A DNA stretch of 64,000 nucleotides from assembly GCA_012862575.1 (NCBI GenBank), contig BLSF01000017.1, positions 496,001-560,000 on the forward strand, given 5' to 3'. Source of the DNA: Parietichytrium sp. I65-24A. Its lineage: Eukaryota > Sar > Bigyra > Thraustochytrida > Thraustochytriidae. The notes under the pieces were generated by a model. It made no database searches and had not been told where the DNA came from. It saw nothing but the letters and a program-made list of their open reading frames with translations. Shown here piece after piece: positions 10,256 through 19,693 of this stretch; within the stretch, counting starts at the first letter, position 1; every line of letters begins with the position of its first letter. Both the position numbers and the translations under genes were made by a program.

Positions 10256-12250
10256 TCAACCGATTCTATAAACATTTTGACTCTCTTGATTTGCAATTCG
10301 AAGACATTTTGTCGCTAATGCTTTGTGCACAAGAACGCCATTGCCTTCCAACCCTTTCGGGGCAGGGCTGTTTGTATGCAGCTTTCGCGCATCTAGTTGA
10401 ATGCTACTCGCGAGGGTGTCCGGAAAGCAGGCAACTATAAAAGCTTGTATGCCGGACTCTGAGCGAAGAGGGGTGCAGAGATTCCTCCCTCGCTGACGGC
10501 AATGATAGTCTAAAGTGGTGTGATTTGCACGACTCTCCCCATTTTGAGAAGCCGTCCACGGCACACACCCATGTGCCTCGCAGACAAAGATTTTCCCTTT
10601 TGCCTTCACCATGTTGGTGTCATTTGCAAGATCTGAAAGTCTGAGAGACCAGCCAATAGCTCTCCCGAGTTGCAGATCCGTGACACGAAATTCGCCTACA
10701 CTCGAACGCAAGGTGTGCTTGTTGGCCACGACCCGATCCGGCCCTTGGCAGACAAATCTTACTTCAATTTCATTCCTCCCATTGGCGCGCGTGACAAGAA
10801 TCGTATCATCGAGGAAAAGGCAAATGTCAACGTCAAAACAATCACCCTCCTGGGAGCGCGTTGCAGAAAAGGTAGCGAGAACAGGAAGGAATGGCACCTG
10901 AATAGGGTTCCTGCTCGATGCAGAAAAGTTGCGTCGGACATGGTTTGCTTCTAACCTCCCTCTGTCCCCCGTACTAAGCATTGAGCTCTGTGTGCTCGAC
11001 ACAGTCCAACGTGTTCCCGAATCACTCTGACTTGCAAGTTGAGATTCAGCAGAGGAAGGCTCAGACTCTTGAATTCCTTCTTGGGGGTCCAAAATCCGAA
11101 TTCGGTTCGCTCTGGGAACTGAAATTCGGTAGCTTGCAAGATCAAAGCGCCCGAGCGGAGGAGTGAACGTTATCGACCCCGCTACACGAGATATTACAGA
11201 ACCAGGAACCACACAATTGTGATAAAAGAACTTCACGTCAATGATTGCTTCTTCGCTGCGCTCACGATTGAGATCGATGATTCTGTCAAAACCAGCTATT
11301 TGCAGGGTGACTTCCGTGGCAGACTCGAAGCGAGAGACACACTCAATCTGACCTTGAATCTCCCAGCCCTCGTCTCTCTCCAAAGAGCCCGAGTCATCGA
11401 CCACAATTGCTTCTACAGTCTCAATGACGCTGAACGCGAGCAAGCAGTCAGACGGCAACATGCCATCTCGCGTTAAAAAAGAAGGGCGAAGAGGAGAGAA
11501 GATTGATGGGGCCAAACGACCGCAAATATCGAGATGTGCTGACATGAGTCGTCGTGCAACGTTAGCATGCATCTTTTGCGAGAATTCTAGCTTGTCGCTG
11601 ATCACGCCTGGTCTTCCGTGAGGCGGGCACCAAACTGGTGTTCTCTCTTTGGCGTGCATAACGTTCTTATGGTTCTCAGAGCGTAGTGATGCGATTTGAA
11701 GTAGCAGGTCATCAGTTTTTACTGGGGCGCCGAAAGGGAGGGAGTTGGATATGAACCATCGGACTCGCTCTTGGCTGTACGCTCCACCCCGCACTGGCGA
11801 CGATGTTGTAAAGCACGTCTCCAAATCTTTTAAGTATGTGACCGCAGCCGTGACGTGGACGTCCTGCAAGTGCGAAGCTAAAGGTTTGTTCTTCCCTCCG
11901 CATAGGATTAAGAGTGCAAATAACCCGCTCTCCGCGAGGTTGAGGTACACGACAGGCCACCTGGCATCTCCTGAAGATATTGTTAACAGAGGCGGCGAGA
12001 AAGGTACGGTCGACACGGGTCTGCTCTGCAGACGGGCTGTGTTGCCAGCTTTGATAGAATCATCTGTGGGCTCCGAAGTTTGACTACCGCAAACCTCCTT
12101 CTCAAGAGAGGAGAAAAACGCTCGTGAGATCTCCTCTGCGGTAGGGCGTCTCAGTACTTCGCGGAGACGGCGCTCGACCGTCGGAAAGCATCGTAAGAAT
12201 ATCGCTTTGTCTTCGTCTGAGCGAACGAGCGCCACTGCTCGAAATGCCAT
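10256..12250 (-). CDS. AP5M1: AP-5 complex subunit mu (AP5M1-like)
   Basis: A 664-aa protein that I read as the medium subunit of the AP-5 adaptor complex, which acts in late endosome/lysosome sorting in other eukaryotes. The N-terminus MAFRAVALVRS...FPTVERR resembles the AP5M1 start (AxRAVWLI...YPTVEKR). WPVVYLNL, SLPFGAPV, a Gly-Lys/Arg-Pro-Gly segment opening the mu-homology domain near residue 200, and FTPPLGRFDLASYR also parallel AP5M1. Human AP5M1 is about 490 aa; this one is longer through a Ser-rich insert at about residues 395-455. The start is the first ATG in frame. The gene is convergent with the C2/EF-hand gene (43 bp apart) and divergent from the kinase gene. The call rests on scattered motifs; a more distant mu-homology protein remains possible. 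Confidence 0.72.
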   Translation of the reverse strand: MAFRAVALVRSDEDKAIFLRCFPTVERRLREVLRRPTAEEISRAFFSSLEKEVCGSQTSEPTDDSIKAGNTARLQSRPVSTVPFSPPLLTISSGDARWPVVYLNLAESGLFALLILCGGKNKPLASHLQDVHVTAAVTYLKDLETCFTTSSPVRGGAYSQERVRWFISNSLPFGAPVKTDDLLLQIASLRSENHKNVMHAKERTPVWCPPHGRPGVISDKLEFSQKMHANVARRLMSAHLDICGRLAPSIFSPLRPSFLTRDGMLPSDCLLAFSVIETVEAIVVDDSGSLERDEGWEIQGQIECVSRFESATEVTLQIAGFDRIIDLNRERSEEAIIDVKFFYHNCVVPGSVISRVAGSITFTPPLGRFDLASYRISVPRANRIRILDPQEGIQESEPSSAESQLASQSDSGTRWTVSSTQSSMLSTGDRGRLEANHVRRNFSASSRNPIQVPFLPVLATFSATRSQEGDCFDVDICLFLDDTILVTRANGRNEIEVRFVCQGPDRVVANKHTLRSSVGEFRVTDLQLGRAIGWSLRLSDLANDTNMVKAKGKIFVCEAHGCVPWTASQNGESRANHTTLDYHCRQRGRNLCTPLRSESGIQAFIVACFPDTLASSIQLDARKLHTNSPAPKGLEGNGVLVHKALATKCLRIANQESQNVYRIG

Positions 12251-12760
12251 TGCTCCTGGCGCGTCGAGAGATTACTCACGTTCTTGCAACGGAGAAGAGC
12301 AAGCTGAGAATGTCGAGCATCCCACGAATCTCAGGACACAAGGAAAAACTAAAGATTGCCTATAAAAGATCAAGAGAAGAGCGGCCCGATAGTGGATGGC
12401 CTCTCAGCGCAGCATGATTTGGCCTCTTCGTGTGCCTTCCCCAATCGGTGCTTCTCCTTCAGTTGTCCACCGCAGTGGCAATTGCGTGTGTCCCTAGTGG
12501 CCTTTTCTCGCAAGGCCCGCGCTCAGACGGTCTCGAGCCCTGGCATGCACTGATATGCAGTGCCTTGTTACAGTCGCGCAGGCGTTGTCTTGGAGCGCAC
12601 AATCCATCATCATCCATCATCCATCCCACTACCACGGCATTCTTTCAAAGTTTTCCGTACCGGTACCGGTACTGACTGTGAGTACTATGTGCAATATCTT
12701 GTATCTTGATTCACTGTCAGAACACAAATGTCAACCTCATCTCATCTTATCTCATTCCAT

Positions 12761-12803
12761 TTGTCACTTGTCAATTGTCAATTGTCAACTTGTCAAATGT
12801 CAA
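12761..12803. repeat. Heptamer array (TTGTCAA)n
   Basis: Six 7-bp units: TTGTCAC, three of TTGTCAA, then after a 1-nt insertion TTGTCAA and ATGTCAA. Confidence 0.85.
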
Positions 12804-13241
12804 AGCTCGTCGACTGTGAAACTGTGAAACAGACTTGCTGTGAGCCACTCAGCCAACTTTACTTTCAGGTTTATTTTGAACAAAATTTAGAAACAAATAG
12901 CTCTCTGAACTTCCTTCGAGCGTGACAGTGAGTGACCAACAACAGTGGGCGATGTTTCGTAAGATTGTACTCGTTTGAACTCCTATCAAGCGCCCCCTAA
13001 CAAGAATCAGGGATGCACTACCGCGAGACATAGCTTCGCTCTCCTACGCCGTCCCATCCTACTCCATAGCCACCCGATAGCAGCTCTTTAGCCTTGCTTC
13101 TCTAGTCTCACTGGTCTGACAGCTGACCATAGCTGACCTCAGCAACTCCCGCCCGTAGCACTACATACGGGCGCGGCTATTCAATGTTTGGCCTCCTACG
13201 CTGATGTCAAGCAGAGCAGTAAGACCTGAGGCAGACAATTG

Positions 13242-13411
13242 AGGAGCGAGAGAGAGAGGGAGAGAGACAGAGACAGAGACAGAGAGAATGAGACACAGAG
13301 AGAGAGAGACAAAGAGAGAGAGACAAAGAGAGAGCCAACAACCAACACAAGCCAGAAGGGGCAAGCAAGGCAAGAGAGAGAGAGAGAGAGTGTGTGAGAG
13401 AGAGAGAGTGT
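13242..13411. repeat. (GA)n-rich purine tract
   Basis: Long GA/GAGACA-type purine-rich stretch, densest at 13242-13335 and 13371-13411, ending about 95 bp before the kinase start codon. It probably lies in the promoter or 5' leader. Confidence 0.85.
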
Positions 13412-13504
13412 TTGTGTGTGTTCTCAGTGCGTTCGCGCTTCGGCAGTGGGAAGGAAGGGAGCACGTTGCGTTGGGCACGAGAGGGAGGAAAGTAGTCCGG
13501 GCAG

Positions 13505-14881
13505 ATGAAAATCAACCTAAACTGGTGCCGTGGAGGCAGGGGCAAGAAGGATGAGTACGCACAGGAGAACGTGGAGCGGCACCAAGAGGGCGGAGGCGGC
13601 CCTTCCGAGCCAAATATCAAGCGACTGGAGGAGCTGAGCAACTTTTACCAAGTCGATTGGTCCGAGTCGGGGTTTATAGGACGCGGTAACTTTGCGGAGG
13701 TGTACAGGGGGGTGGACATCCGCTCGGGGAATCGAGTGGCGGTGAAGAATATTTCCAGAAAAAATCAAGACGTCAAAACACTTCGGCAGGAGATCGCAGC
13801 TCTTCTCAAAGTGAACGGCCATCCAAACATCGTCAAGCTCTACGATGTCTTTATTGATCCAGATCACGTCGTGCTTGTCATGGAGCTACTGGAAGGCGGG
13901 GAATTGTTTTCTCGAGTGGTTCATTCTGGGGCCTACTCCGAACAGGAGGCTTCGAAACACTTTAAGAGAATAACGGAAGCTTTGTTGGTAAGTTTGCGCT
14001 CATGTTGCCTGTGTCTAAGTGTGATGACGACTTTCATTCTGACAGTTTGAGTGCCTCGACTTTTTATGCGTGCCAAACAGTTTATGCACGAGCACGGTAT
14101 TGTGCACCGCGATCTGAAGCCCGAAAACTTGGTGCTCGCCACCCCAAATCCAGACAGCGAAATTAAGATCTCTGACTTTGGTCTGAGTAAGGTCCTCGGT
14201 GAAGATCAAAATATGATGACGACGGTGTGCGGGACGAGCGCATACGCTGCTCCCGAAGTAGGAACAAAAAGTGTGTACACACCAAAAGTTGACACCTGGA
14301 GTCTAGGGGTGATCCTTTTTGTAGTTCTCGCGGCGTACCACCCTTTTGATCCGTTTGGAAACAAGAACGACATGCAGCTGAGGCACTCCGTGTGTACTTA
14401 TGACTGGGACTTTAACGATAAGGTCTGGGATAACATGTCCGCAGACGTGAAAGACCTCATCTCGAAGCTGTTGTGCTCCGCAGAAGACCGGCTCGATGCG
14501 ACCGAGATCCTCCGTCATCCCTGGATCACAAGGTACTCTGAGCTACCTCAGAGAAATTTGGCTCAATACCAGGAGAGGAGCTTGCGTCACTTTGTCTCCT
14601 CCACAGCATTCGTAGACGAGGGATACGGCGCCGACAGTTTTCAGAGCGGGAACCTAAAGCAGGAGAACATGGGCCAGGCAAACATGGATTCTGCAGCTCA
14701 AATGGGCTCCGACGGAGATGCAATGATGATTGACGAGCATGACATTGAACCTCTCCCCTACGACGGCCAAACCCACCATCAGGTCTCCTACGATCACAAC
14801 GGCCAAGGGTACCAAGCTCAGCACCTTCATCAAAACCAGCAAGACTATCATCAACACCATGGTGCGATGGCGATGCAATAA
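13505..14881 (+). CDS. CaMK-type Ser/Thr protein kinase
   Basis: Two-exon kinase gene: exon 1 13505-13987, intron 13988-14080 (GTAAGT...ACAG, 93 nt), exon 2 14081-14881, giving 427 aa. All catalytic motifs are present: glycine loop GRGNFAEVYRG, AVKNI with the ATP-binding Lys, MELLEGGELFSRV hinge, HRDLKPENL, DFGLS, and the activation-segment end GTSAYAAPEV. The splice restores ITEALL-FMHEHGIVHRDLKPEN, the usual spacing before the catalytic loop. The family resembles CaMK/CHK2-like kinases. No FHA domain or EF-hands are visible, so the CDPK class is excluded. The tail after about residue 330 is Gln/His/Asn-rich and probably disordered. The start is an ATG 161 codons before the junction. AATAAA overlaps the stop codon and may serve as the poly(A) signal. 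Confidence 0.9.
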
Positions 14882-15615
14882 AAATGACATTGGCCTTTTT
14901 CGTTCTCCGTTTTCCACTTTGTTGTTCCATTCATTCTACCCTTACGACTTGAGACACACTTTGTCCATTCACTTTTCTTTGTTTCATACTTCCATAATAA
15001 AATCTTTGCGAACATTGTCTCTGGAAAATGAGTTTTTCTGCTTCTGTTTTTTTTTTGGTTGTGCACTCTCAGAACCATTGTGGGTTCAAGCTCTGAGAAT
15101 TTTGTAGGCAACGTCACAACGTAAGGATTATAATTGGAAATATAAAAGCGCAAGCGTTCGTGAGAGACCCTCAGTCCTTGGCTTGTAAAGAAAGATAAAG
15201 CCCTGTGCGACACAATTGACAAACACCCACACACACTTCAGTTGATTCCAACTATTCCAACATTGACTCTGAGTAAGTGACTGTCTGATGAGCGTGAGAG
15301 AACTTGAAGTGAGAGAAGGGTTGTGTCACACCAACTACTAGAGTGGGGAGGAGTACAAGTACTCGAGTACGGTACCGGTACCTTAGCCGCAAGAAGGACG
15401 CACGATCCATCGTCATCATAGCCATCGTTTGGAAGAAACGGAAGCCTTTTGTCTTGTCTTGAGGACAGAGACGTCTACAGAAGCCGCACTCATTCCACGC
15501 TCGTCAACCCAGCCCCGTGCCACGTGTGCTAGCTGGTCTACGGAAGCCTGAGGGCTTTGGTAAGAGTTTTGTATGGCAAGAGTGCGTGCAGTTGCGAGTC
15601 AAGAGTAGTGGCTTC
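14882..15615. other. Intergenic region and probable 5' leader of the hydrolase gene
   Basis: Holds TATAAAAG at about 15140, a GGTACCGGTACC segment at about 15370-15381, and a possible 5'-UTR splice donor (GGTAAGAG, about 15559). An open frame extends upstream of 15616 without an ATG. No other gene is seen. Confidence 0.45.
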
Positions 15616-18600
15616 ATGGGAGCTCGCGATTTGGAGGAGCCCCTGTGTGGGGCTGTCTCCGACGAAGACGCCAATGTCACAACTCACTCAGGCACTGAGG
15701 CGGTGACTGCGTCAAGGCGGATGGAACTGCCGCCGCGATCGGAGGAGAGGAAGACGAGGAGGAAGAAGAGACCCAGGCGATGGATCAAACTTCGGAAAGA
15801 GTACGAGCGATTTGCTCCACCGGTAGATATCACGTTTCAGGCAATGCAAATGCGCAAGGTCTTGAGAAAGATCAATGGAACTTATGAGAGCGACAAGCCA
15901 TGGACGATGCTGTGGGTGTTTTTGACTCTTCTCTTGTTCTTTGGCGTGGCAGGAGCGAATGTCCGGAATGGCCACTTTGAATTCCACTTTACAACGGGCC
16001 AAGTCGGCTTTCTCTCACTCGTAGTCGTCGTGACATTTTTGATTCTTGTATATACGCTCACGCGCGTCATTGTTGTCTTCAGATGGATGTTGTATTGGCT
16101 GCTATCCGCACAGGTTCTGTGTCTTCTGCTGTACAAAAGATACAACTTATTCGGTTCCGAAACACCTATATGGTTACCGATCTTCTTGCTTGTGTTGGAA
16201 GGCCTCACGGCTTTTACTTATGTTTTTAACTCGTATGTATATCCAAAGTTGCTGGGGTCCAAATGGTTTTTGAGAACAATAGGACCGAAAAACTATTGGG
16301 AAGTTCGCATCATTGGCCCGTGGACCCTGACGTACTCTAATGGCGTTGGGAACCGGCACACTTGCAGCTATCGCGGCGAGACAAACTCCGAAGGTCTTCC
16401 GCACGGATATGGCCACTGGATGGATGACAGCTACCATGGCGAGATACTCACCGGGTGGTGGGAAAAGGGCAAACCGATTGGACCCTTTCGGTCGCGGGAA
16501 TTTGGAAGCGGATACGCTTTCGACAACATCATGATTGCTTTTGTGCTCGCCACAGACGACAACTTTACATCCCACAAGCTAATCCCGACTAATGACACAC
16601 CATTTCGGTGCGGGGTAGCCAGCGTGGAGTGTAGCATCTCTGGAGGCTTCTTCTCGCATTTGCCCAGCCCCCGGGTCCTGTACGGGCCGTATCAGTTGCG
16701 CGCGGAGGATTCGGACGCTGTCGCGGATTCAGTCGCGGGCCGCCCACGCTTCAGCCTCGCCACAGTAGACGAGGCCTTTCCTCGGGAGCGAGGGCCCCTT
16801 CCCGAAGCCACGATCGCCATGTGCTTATCAAAGCTGCGCTACCTATCGTCGGCGCATCCTCTCTCCAGTGTCCTGATCACTGCAAAGGAAGGACGTGGTG
16901 TTGCTATTGCTGGACATATTAACAACTCCAATGGCAAGAGCTCATCCAGAAGGTGCAAGCGGCTCGTCATCGATGTCGTATATCCAGACGAGTCGGACTC
17001 GCGCGTCTACAAACAGTCGTCTAGCAAAACGGTTGGAGCCACAAATGACCACGAATCTGAATCTAATGTTTACGCTGATGTGGAACATGGCGTGACCTCT
17101 TCTCCCGTTGGATCTGAAGCTGCGCTCAAGATACGCACACCTTCATTACGTTCCTCGCTGCAGTTCGCTGAATTCGACGAAACTCGCACAAGTCAAGGGC
17201 TCGCTGTGGAAGTAGATGAGCTGATTGACGATGACGACATTGACGACGACGATCTTGACGAGCTGGAGGTCGGTGCACTTGATGGAGTCGAGCGCGAATG
17301 GGATGACTCCCGTTGGTACGGTGACAATGCAGACTCTGATATCGAAAGCGTAGATTATGACAGTGGCACATTTCGCTTGGACCCCTTCGCGCTAAGTTCA
17401 CAAGCAACCAACTCAGGAGCAGCTTGTTTGGCGCCGTATTCCTCTCGGATACAGCGCAATATATCGTCGAGTTCCTTGGCCAGTGAAGAGCAGAAGCGTA
17501 TCATCATGGACACCACAACTTCCAAGATGAGGGGGCCGATAAAGAATGGATTTGATGGCGCGACCGGCCATTTTCAGCCAGTGGATCCCAACGCAAGCAG
17601 CAACTCCATGCCCTACTTGCGCGTGCGCGATTGGAGGTCGACGATCGAGGGCCACACAGAGGCTCTTATCTTTATACCTGGGTTTAATTGCTCTGTGAAA
17701 GACTCTTTGGAGCGATTTGGCCAGTTTCTTGCCATGGGCCATTTCCCCCCGTACATCAAGCCCTTTCTGTTCTCCTGGCCATCAGGCAAGGTGATCACAT
17801 ATCTCAAGGCCGGGGAGATTGCGGCCAGCTCGCGAACAGCACTGGCTTTTGACATGATGCTCGGTGGGCTTTATGACGCAGGTATCACCGATATCCACAT
17901 CATGACGCATAGTATGGGTGTCCAAGCGCTTCTCGGTTGTTTCCAGGACACCCCTGAAGGAGAAAGGAGCTCCGTCTCTCTGAATTTCTCATTGGCTCCA
18001 GACTTCTTGGCTGAGACACGGACCTCTGGATCATCTGTGAACGCTGACGAAAGCTCCACTGGCCGTGTGGGTCGTCTGAAATGCCGAACCATCACGCTAA
18101 TGAATCCGGATTTCCCGCTCGCAGCATTTGTCGATCACTCGTTCTTGACCATACGGCGAGTTTGTGAGCATATTACTGTGATCGGAAATAGAAAAGACCA
18201 GGCCCTCTTTTGGGCTGAGATGGGGAACGGCGCCATGGGCACTGTGGACTATTATCTTGGATCCAAATCTTACCCGTCTCATATGCAAGTCCCATTGCAC
18301 GAGGCATCATTCAGTACCCCGCGTGACCCTGACACCTGTTGTCCGTCGTATTGCTCATGTTTCTGCAAGAACGGCCCTGATCATTCCGACGAACACATCG
18401 GAAAAGATCGCTTGTTCTCGAAGCAGTTGAGTACTGGTCGGAGTATCTTGTCTCTCTATGCGCGCCAGGCGCAGAGCTCTGAAAGCGATATGGCTCAGCA
18501 CCAAACTTCGTCCATTCTTTTCCGTGCTCGGCAGACGCTGTTTGATCGAATGCGGAGAAGTAAACGTAAACGAAAGAGGCTGCCGCGCCGTTTATGGCTG

Positions 18601-18810
18601 GACCTCGACGCTATCGATACTACTTGGATGGAGAGCAACGTTCACGCGCTTCGTCACAACTATTTCAACTTGAATCCCGTCCTAATTGAGGACTTGTCGG
18701 AGCTTATAGTGACTGGCCGTCGGGCGTCAGAACGATCGACTCTTTTGCATCGCGAAGGGAACATTTACAGCTATTGTCAAGCTCCAGCTTGTGTTGTGAA
18801 CGAGTCTTGA
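15616..18810 (+). CDS. Four-TM protein with MORN-like motif and DUF900-type alpha/beta hydrolase
   Basis: A 1064-aa membrane protein. The open frame begins further 5' but only with GTG; the first ATG is used here. Predicted TM segments lie at about residues 96-116, 127-149, 152-174 and 183-205. A MORN-like stretch follows (YRGETNSEGLPHGYG, YHGEILTGWW, about 250-285). A long acidic region (about 530-570) precedes the hydrolase. The latter starts at about 681 (ALIFIPGFNCSV), has its nucleophile elbow THSMG with Ser at about 766, and probable later acid and His residues (RHNYFNLNPVLIEDL near 1027). This layout matches the DUF900 alpha/beta-hydrolase family, whose substrate is unknown. A Cys cluster (CCPSYCSCFC, about 910-920) could be palmitoylated, and a polybasic patch follows. 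A membrane-anchored esterase or lipase is a reasonable inference. Confidence 0.82.
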   Translation: MGARDLEEPLCGAVSDEDANVTTHSGTEAVTASRRMELPPRSEERKTRRKKRPRRWIKLRKEYERFAPPVDITFQAMQMRKVLRKINGTYESDKPWTMLWVFLTLLLFFGVAGANVRNGHFEFHFTTGQVGFLSLVVVVTFLILVYTLTRVIVVFRWMLYWLLSAQVLCLLLYKRYNLFGSETPIWLPIFLLVLEGLTAFTYVFNSYVYPKLLGSKWFLRTIGPKNYWEVRIIGPWTLTYSNGVGNRHTCSYRGETNSEGLPHGYGHWMDDSYHGEILTGWWEKGKPIGPFRSREFGSGYAFDNIMIAFVLATDDNFTSHKLIPTNDTPFRCGVASVECSISGGFFSHLPSPRVLYGPYQLRAEDSDAVADSVAGRPRFSLATVDEAFPRERGPLPEATIAMCLSKLRYLSSAHPLSSVLITAKEGRGVAIAGHINNSNGKSSSRRCKRLVIDVVYPDESDSRVYKQSSSKTVGATNDHESESNVYADVEHGVTSSPVGSEAALKIRTPSLRSSLQFAEFDETRTSQGLAVEVDELIDDDDIDDDDLDELEVGALDGVEREWDDSRWYGDNADSDIESVDYDSGTFRLDPFALSSQATNSGAACLAPYSSRIQRNISSSSLASEEQKRIIMDTTTSKMRGPIKNGFDGATGHFQPVDPNASSNSMPYLRVRDWRSTIEGHTEALIFIPGFNCSVKDSLERFGQFLAMGHFPPYIKPFLFSWPSGKVITYLKAGEIAASSRTALAFDMMLGGLYDAGITDIHIMTHSMGVQALLGCFQDTPEGERSSVSLNFSLAPDFLAETRTSGSSVNADESSTGRVGRLKCRTITLMNPDFPLAAFVDHSFLTIRRVCEHITVIGNRKDQALFWAEMGNGAMGTVDYYLGSKSYPSHMQVPLHEASFSTPRDPDTCCPSYCSCFCKNGPDHSDEHIGKDRLFSKQLSTGRSILSLYARQAQSSESDMAQHQTSSILFRARQTLFDRMRRSKRKRKRLPRRLWLDLDAIDTTWMESNVHALRHNYFNLNPVLIEDLSELIVTGRRASERSTLLHREGNIYSYCQAPACVVNES

Positions 18811-19693
18811 CGTCAACATTGGCATCTTTGAAGGACCCATCTTCGCTAATTTGTCTTTTTTTGCCTTGTTTTCGGATCTTCAGGTTTGCCATTGCCCAAA
18901 TCTTGCACGTCGCAGTTTGCGTTTGCGATTCTTGATCTTGATGAATGATCAACGACCTGAGCGCAAGACAGGTTCTGAACAAGTACAAGTCATCAGTATC
19001 AGTGGGCGAATAAGGAGCTGTTCTCTGGGGGGAAAAATCCTGTGAAACTAGCTCTTACCATAAACCAGTTCTAGTAGCTAGCTAGTTCAAAAACGAACCA
19101 AGTCCACACTTGCTGAGCCCTTCCATCGCTCTTTTTTCTGAATTCTGCAACAGTAGTACGAGTACCAAACTATGCTCAGCGCTCTCAGCGCAAACGTTTT
19201 CTTTCAACTGTTGACTGATGTTGACTGACTGCGAACAAGAATGGAACGTCGTCACTGTTCAAATTCAAAATTCAAATAATTCGAAACAGTAAACTTTTGT
19301 AATTAACCACTCGCTAGCTAGCAACGTTACCACCAACCCTCTCACCCCTACCTCTTCTCTTATCGCTCGTTACGCCTCCGTTAGACTCCGTTAGAACGAC
19401 TGCTAGCCACCACACATCTCCCACATTCCTCACTCCGCCTTAACCCACCTTATGTCCCTGCTACCCCTCATTATCCCTCACTATCCCTCATTAGCGCTGA
19501 GGTTTTGGCCCTGACCAATTTGAAAAGGCGCACAACCTAACCCGTCCCAGCGGGCGCTGACAATTTCGTTCCAGCAGCTGCGACGTACGTCTTCCGGTAG
19601 CAACCCTTAAGCAGCAGGGTGCGCGCGCGTCCCCGTGTCCCCGTGTGTCCCCGTGGCGTGCTAAGCAGCGACAACTCTTAACTCAGAGCGGTA
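18811..19693. other. Intergenic region
   Basis: No gene recognised. Contains short C/T-rich direct repeats (TCCGTTAG twice at about 19379-19394; TATCCCTCA variants at about 19470-19492) and CCTAACCC at about 19536, similar to the telo-like motif upstream of eL29. Confidence 0.5.

Larger units (their letters stand above)
12251..13504. other. Intergenic, divergent promoter region with repeats
   Basis: About 1.25 kb between the AP-5 mu and kinase starts. It holds TATAAAAG at about 12361, GGTACCGGTACCGG-like sequence at about 12655-12668, a full copy of the TACTSACWGTSAGTA element (12670-12684), a 7-bp array (12761-12803) and a long purine tract ahead of the kinase. No coding sequence is recognised. 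Confidence 0.55.

Noticed and set aside
14051-14080. Independent start for the second half of the CaMK-like gene
   Set aside because: The frame lacks the glycine loop and ATP Lys. Splicing 13987 to 14081 restores a complete kinase domain.
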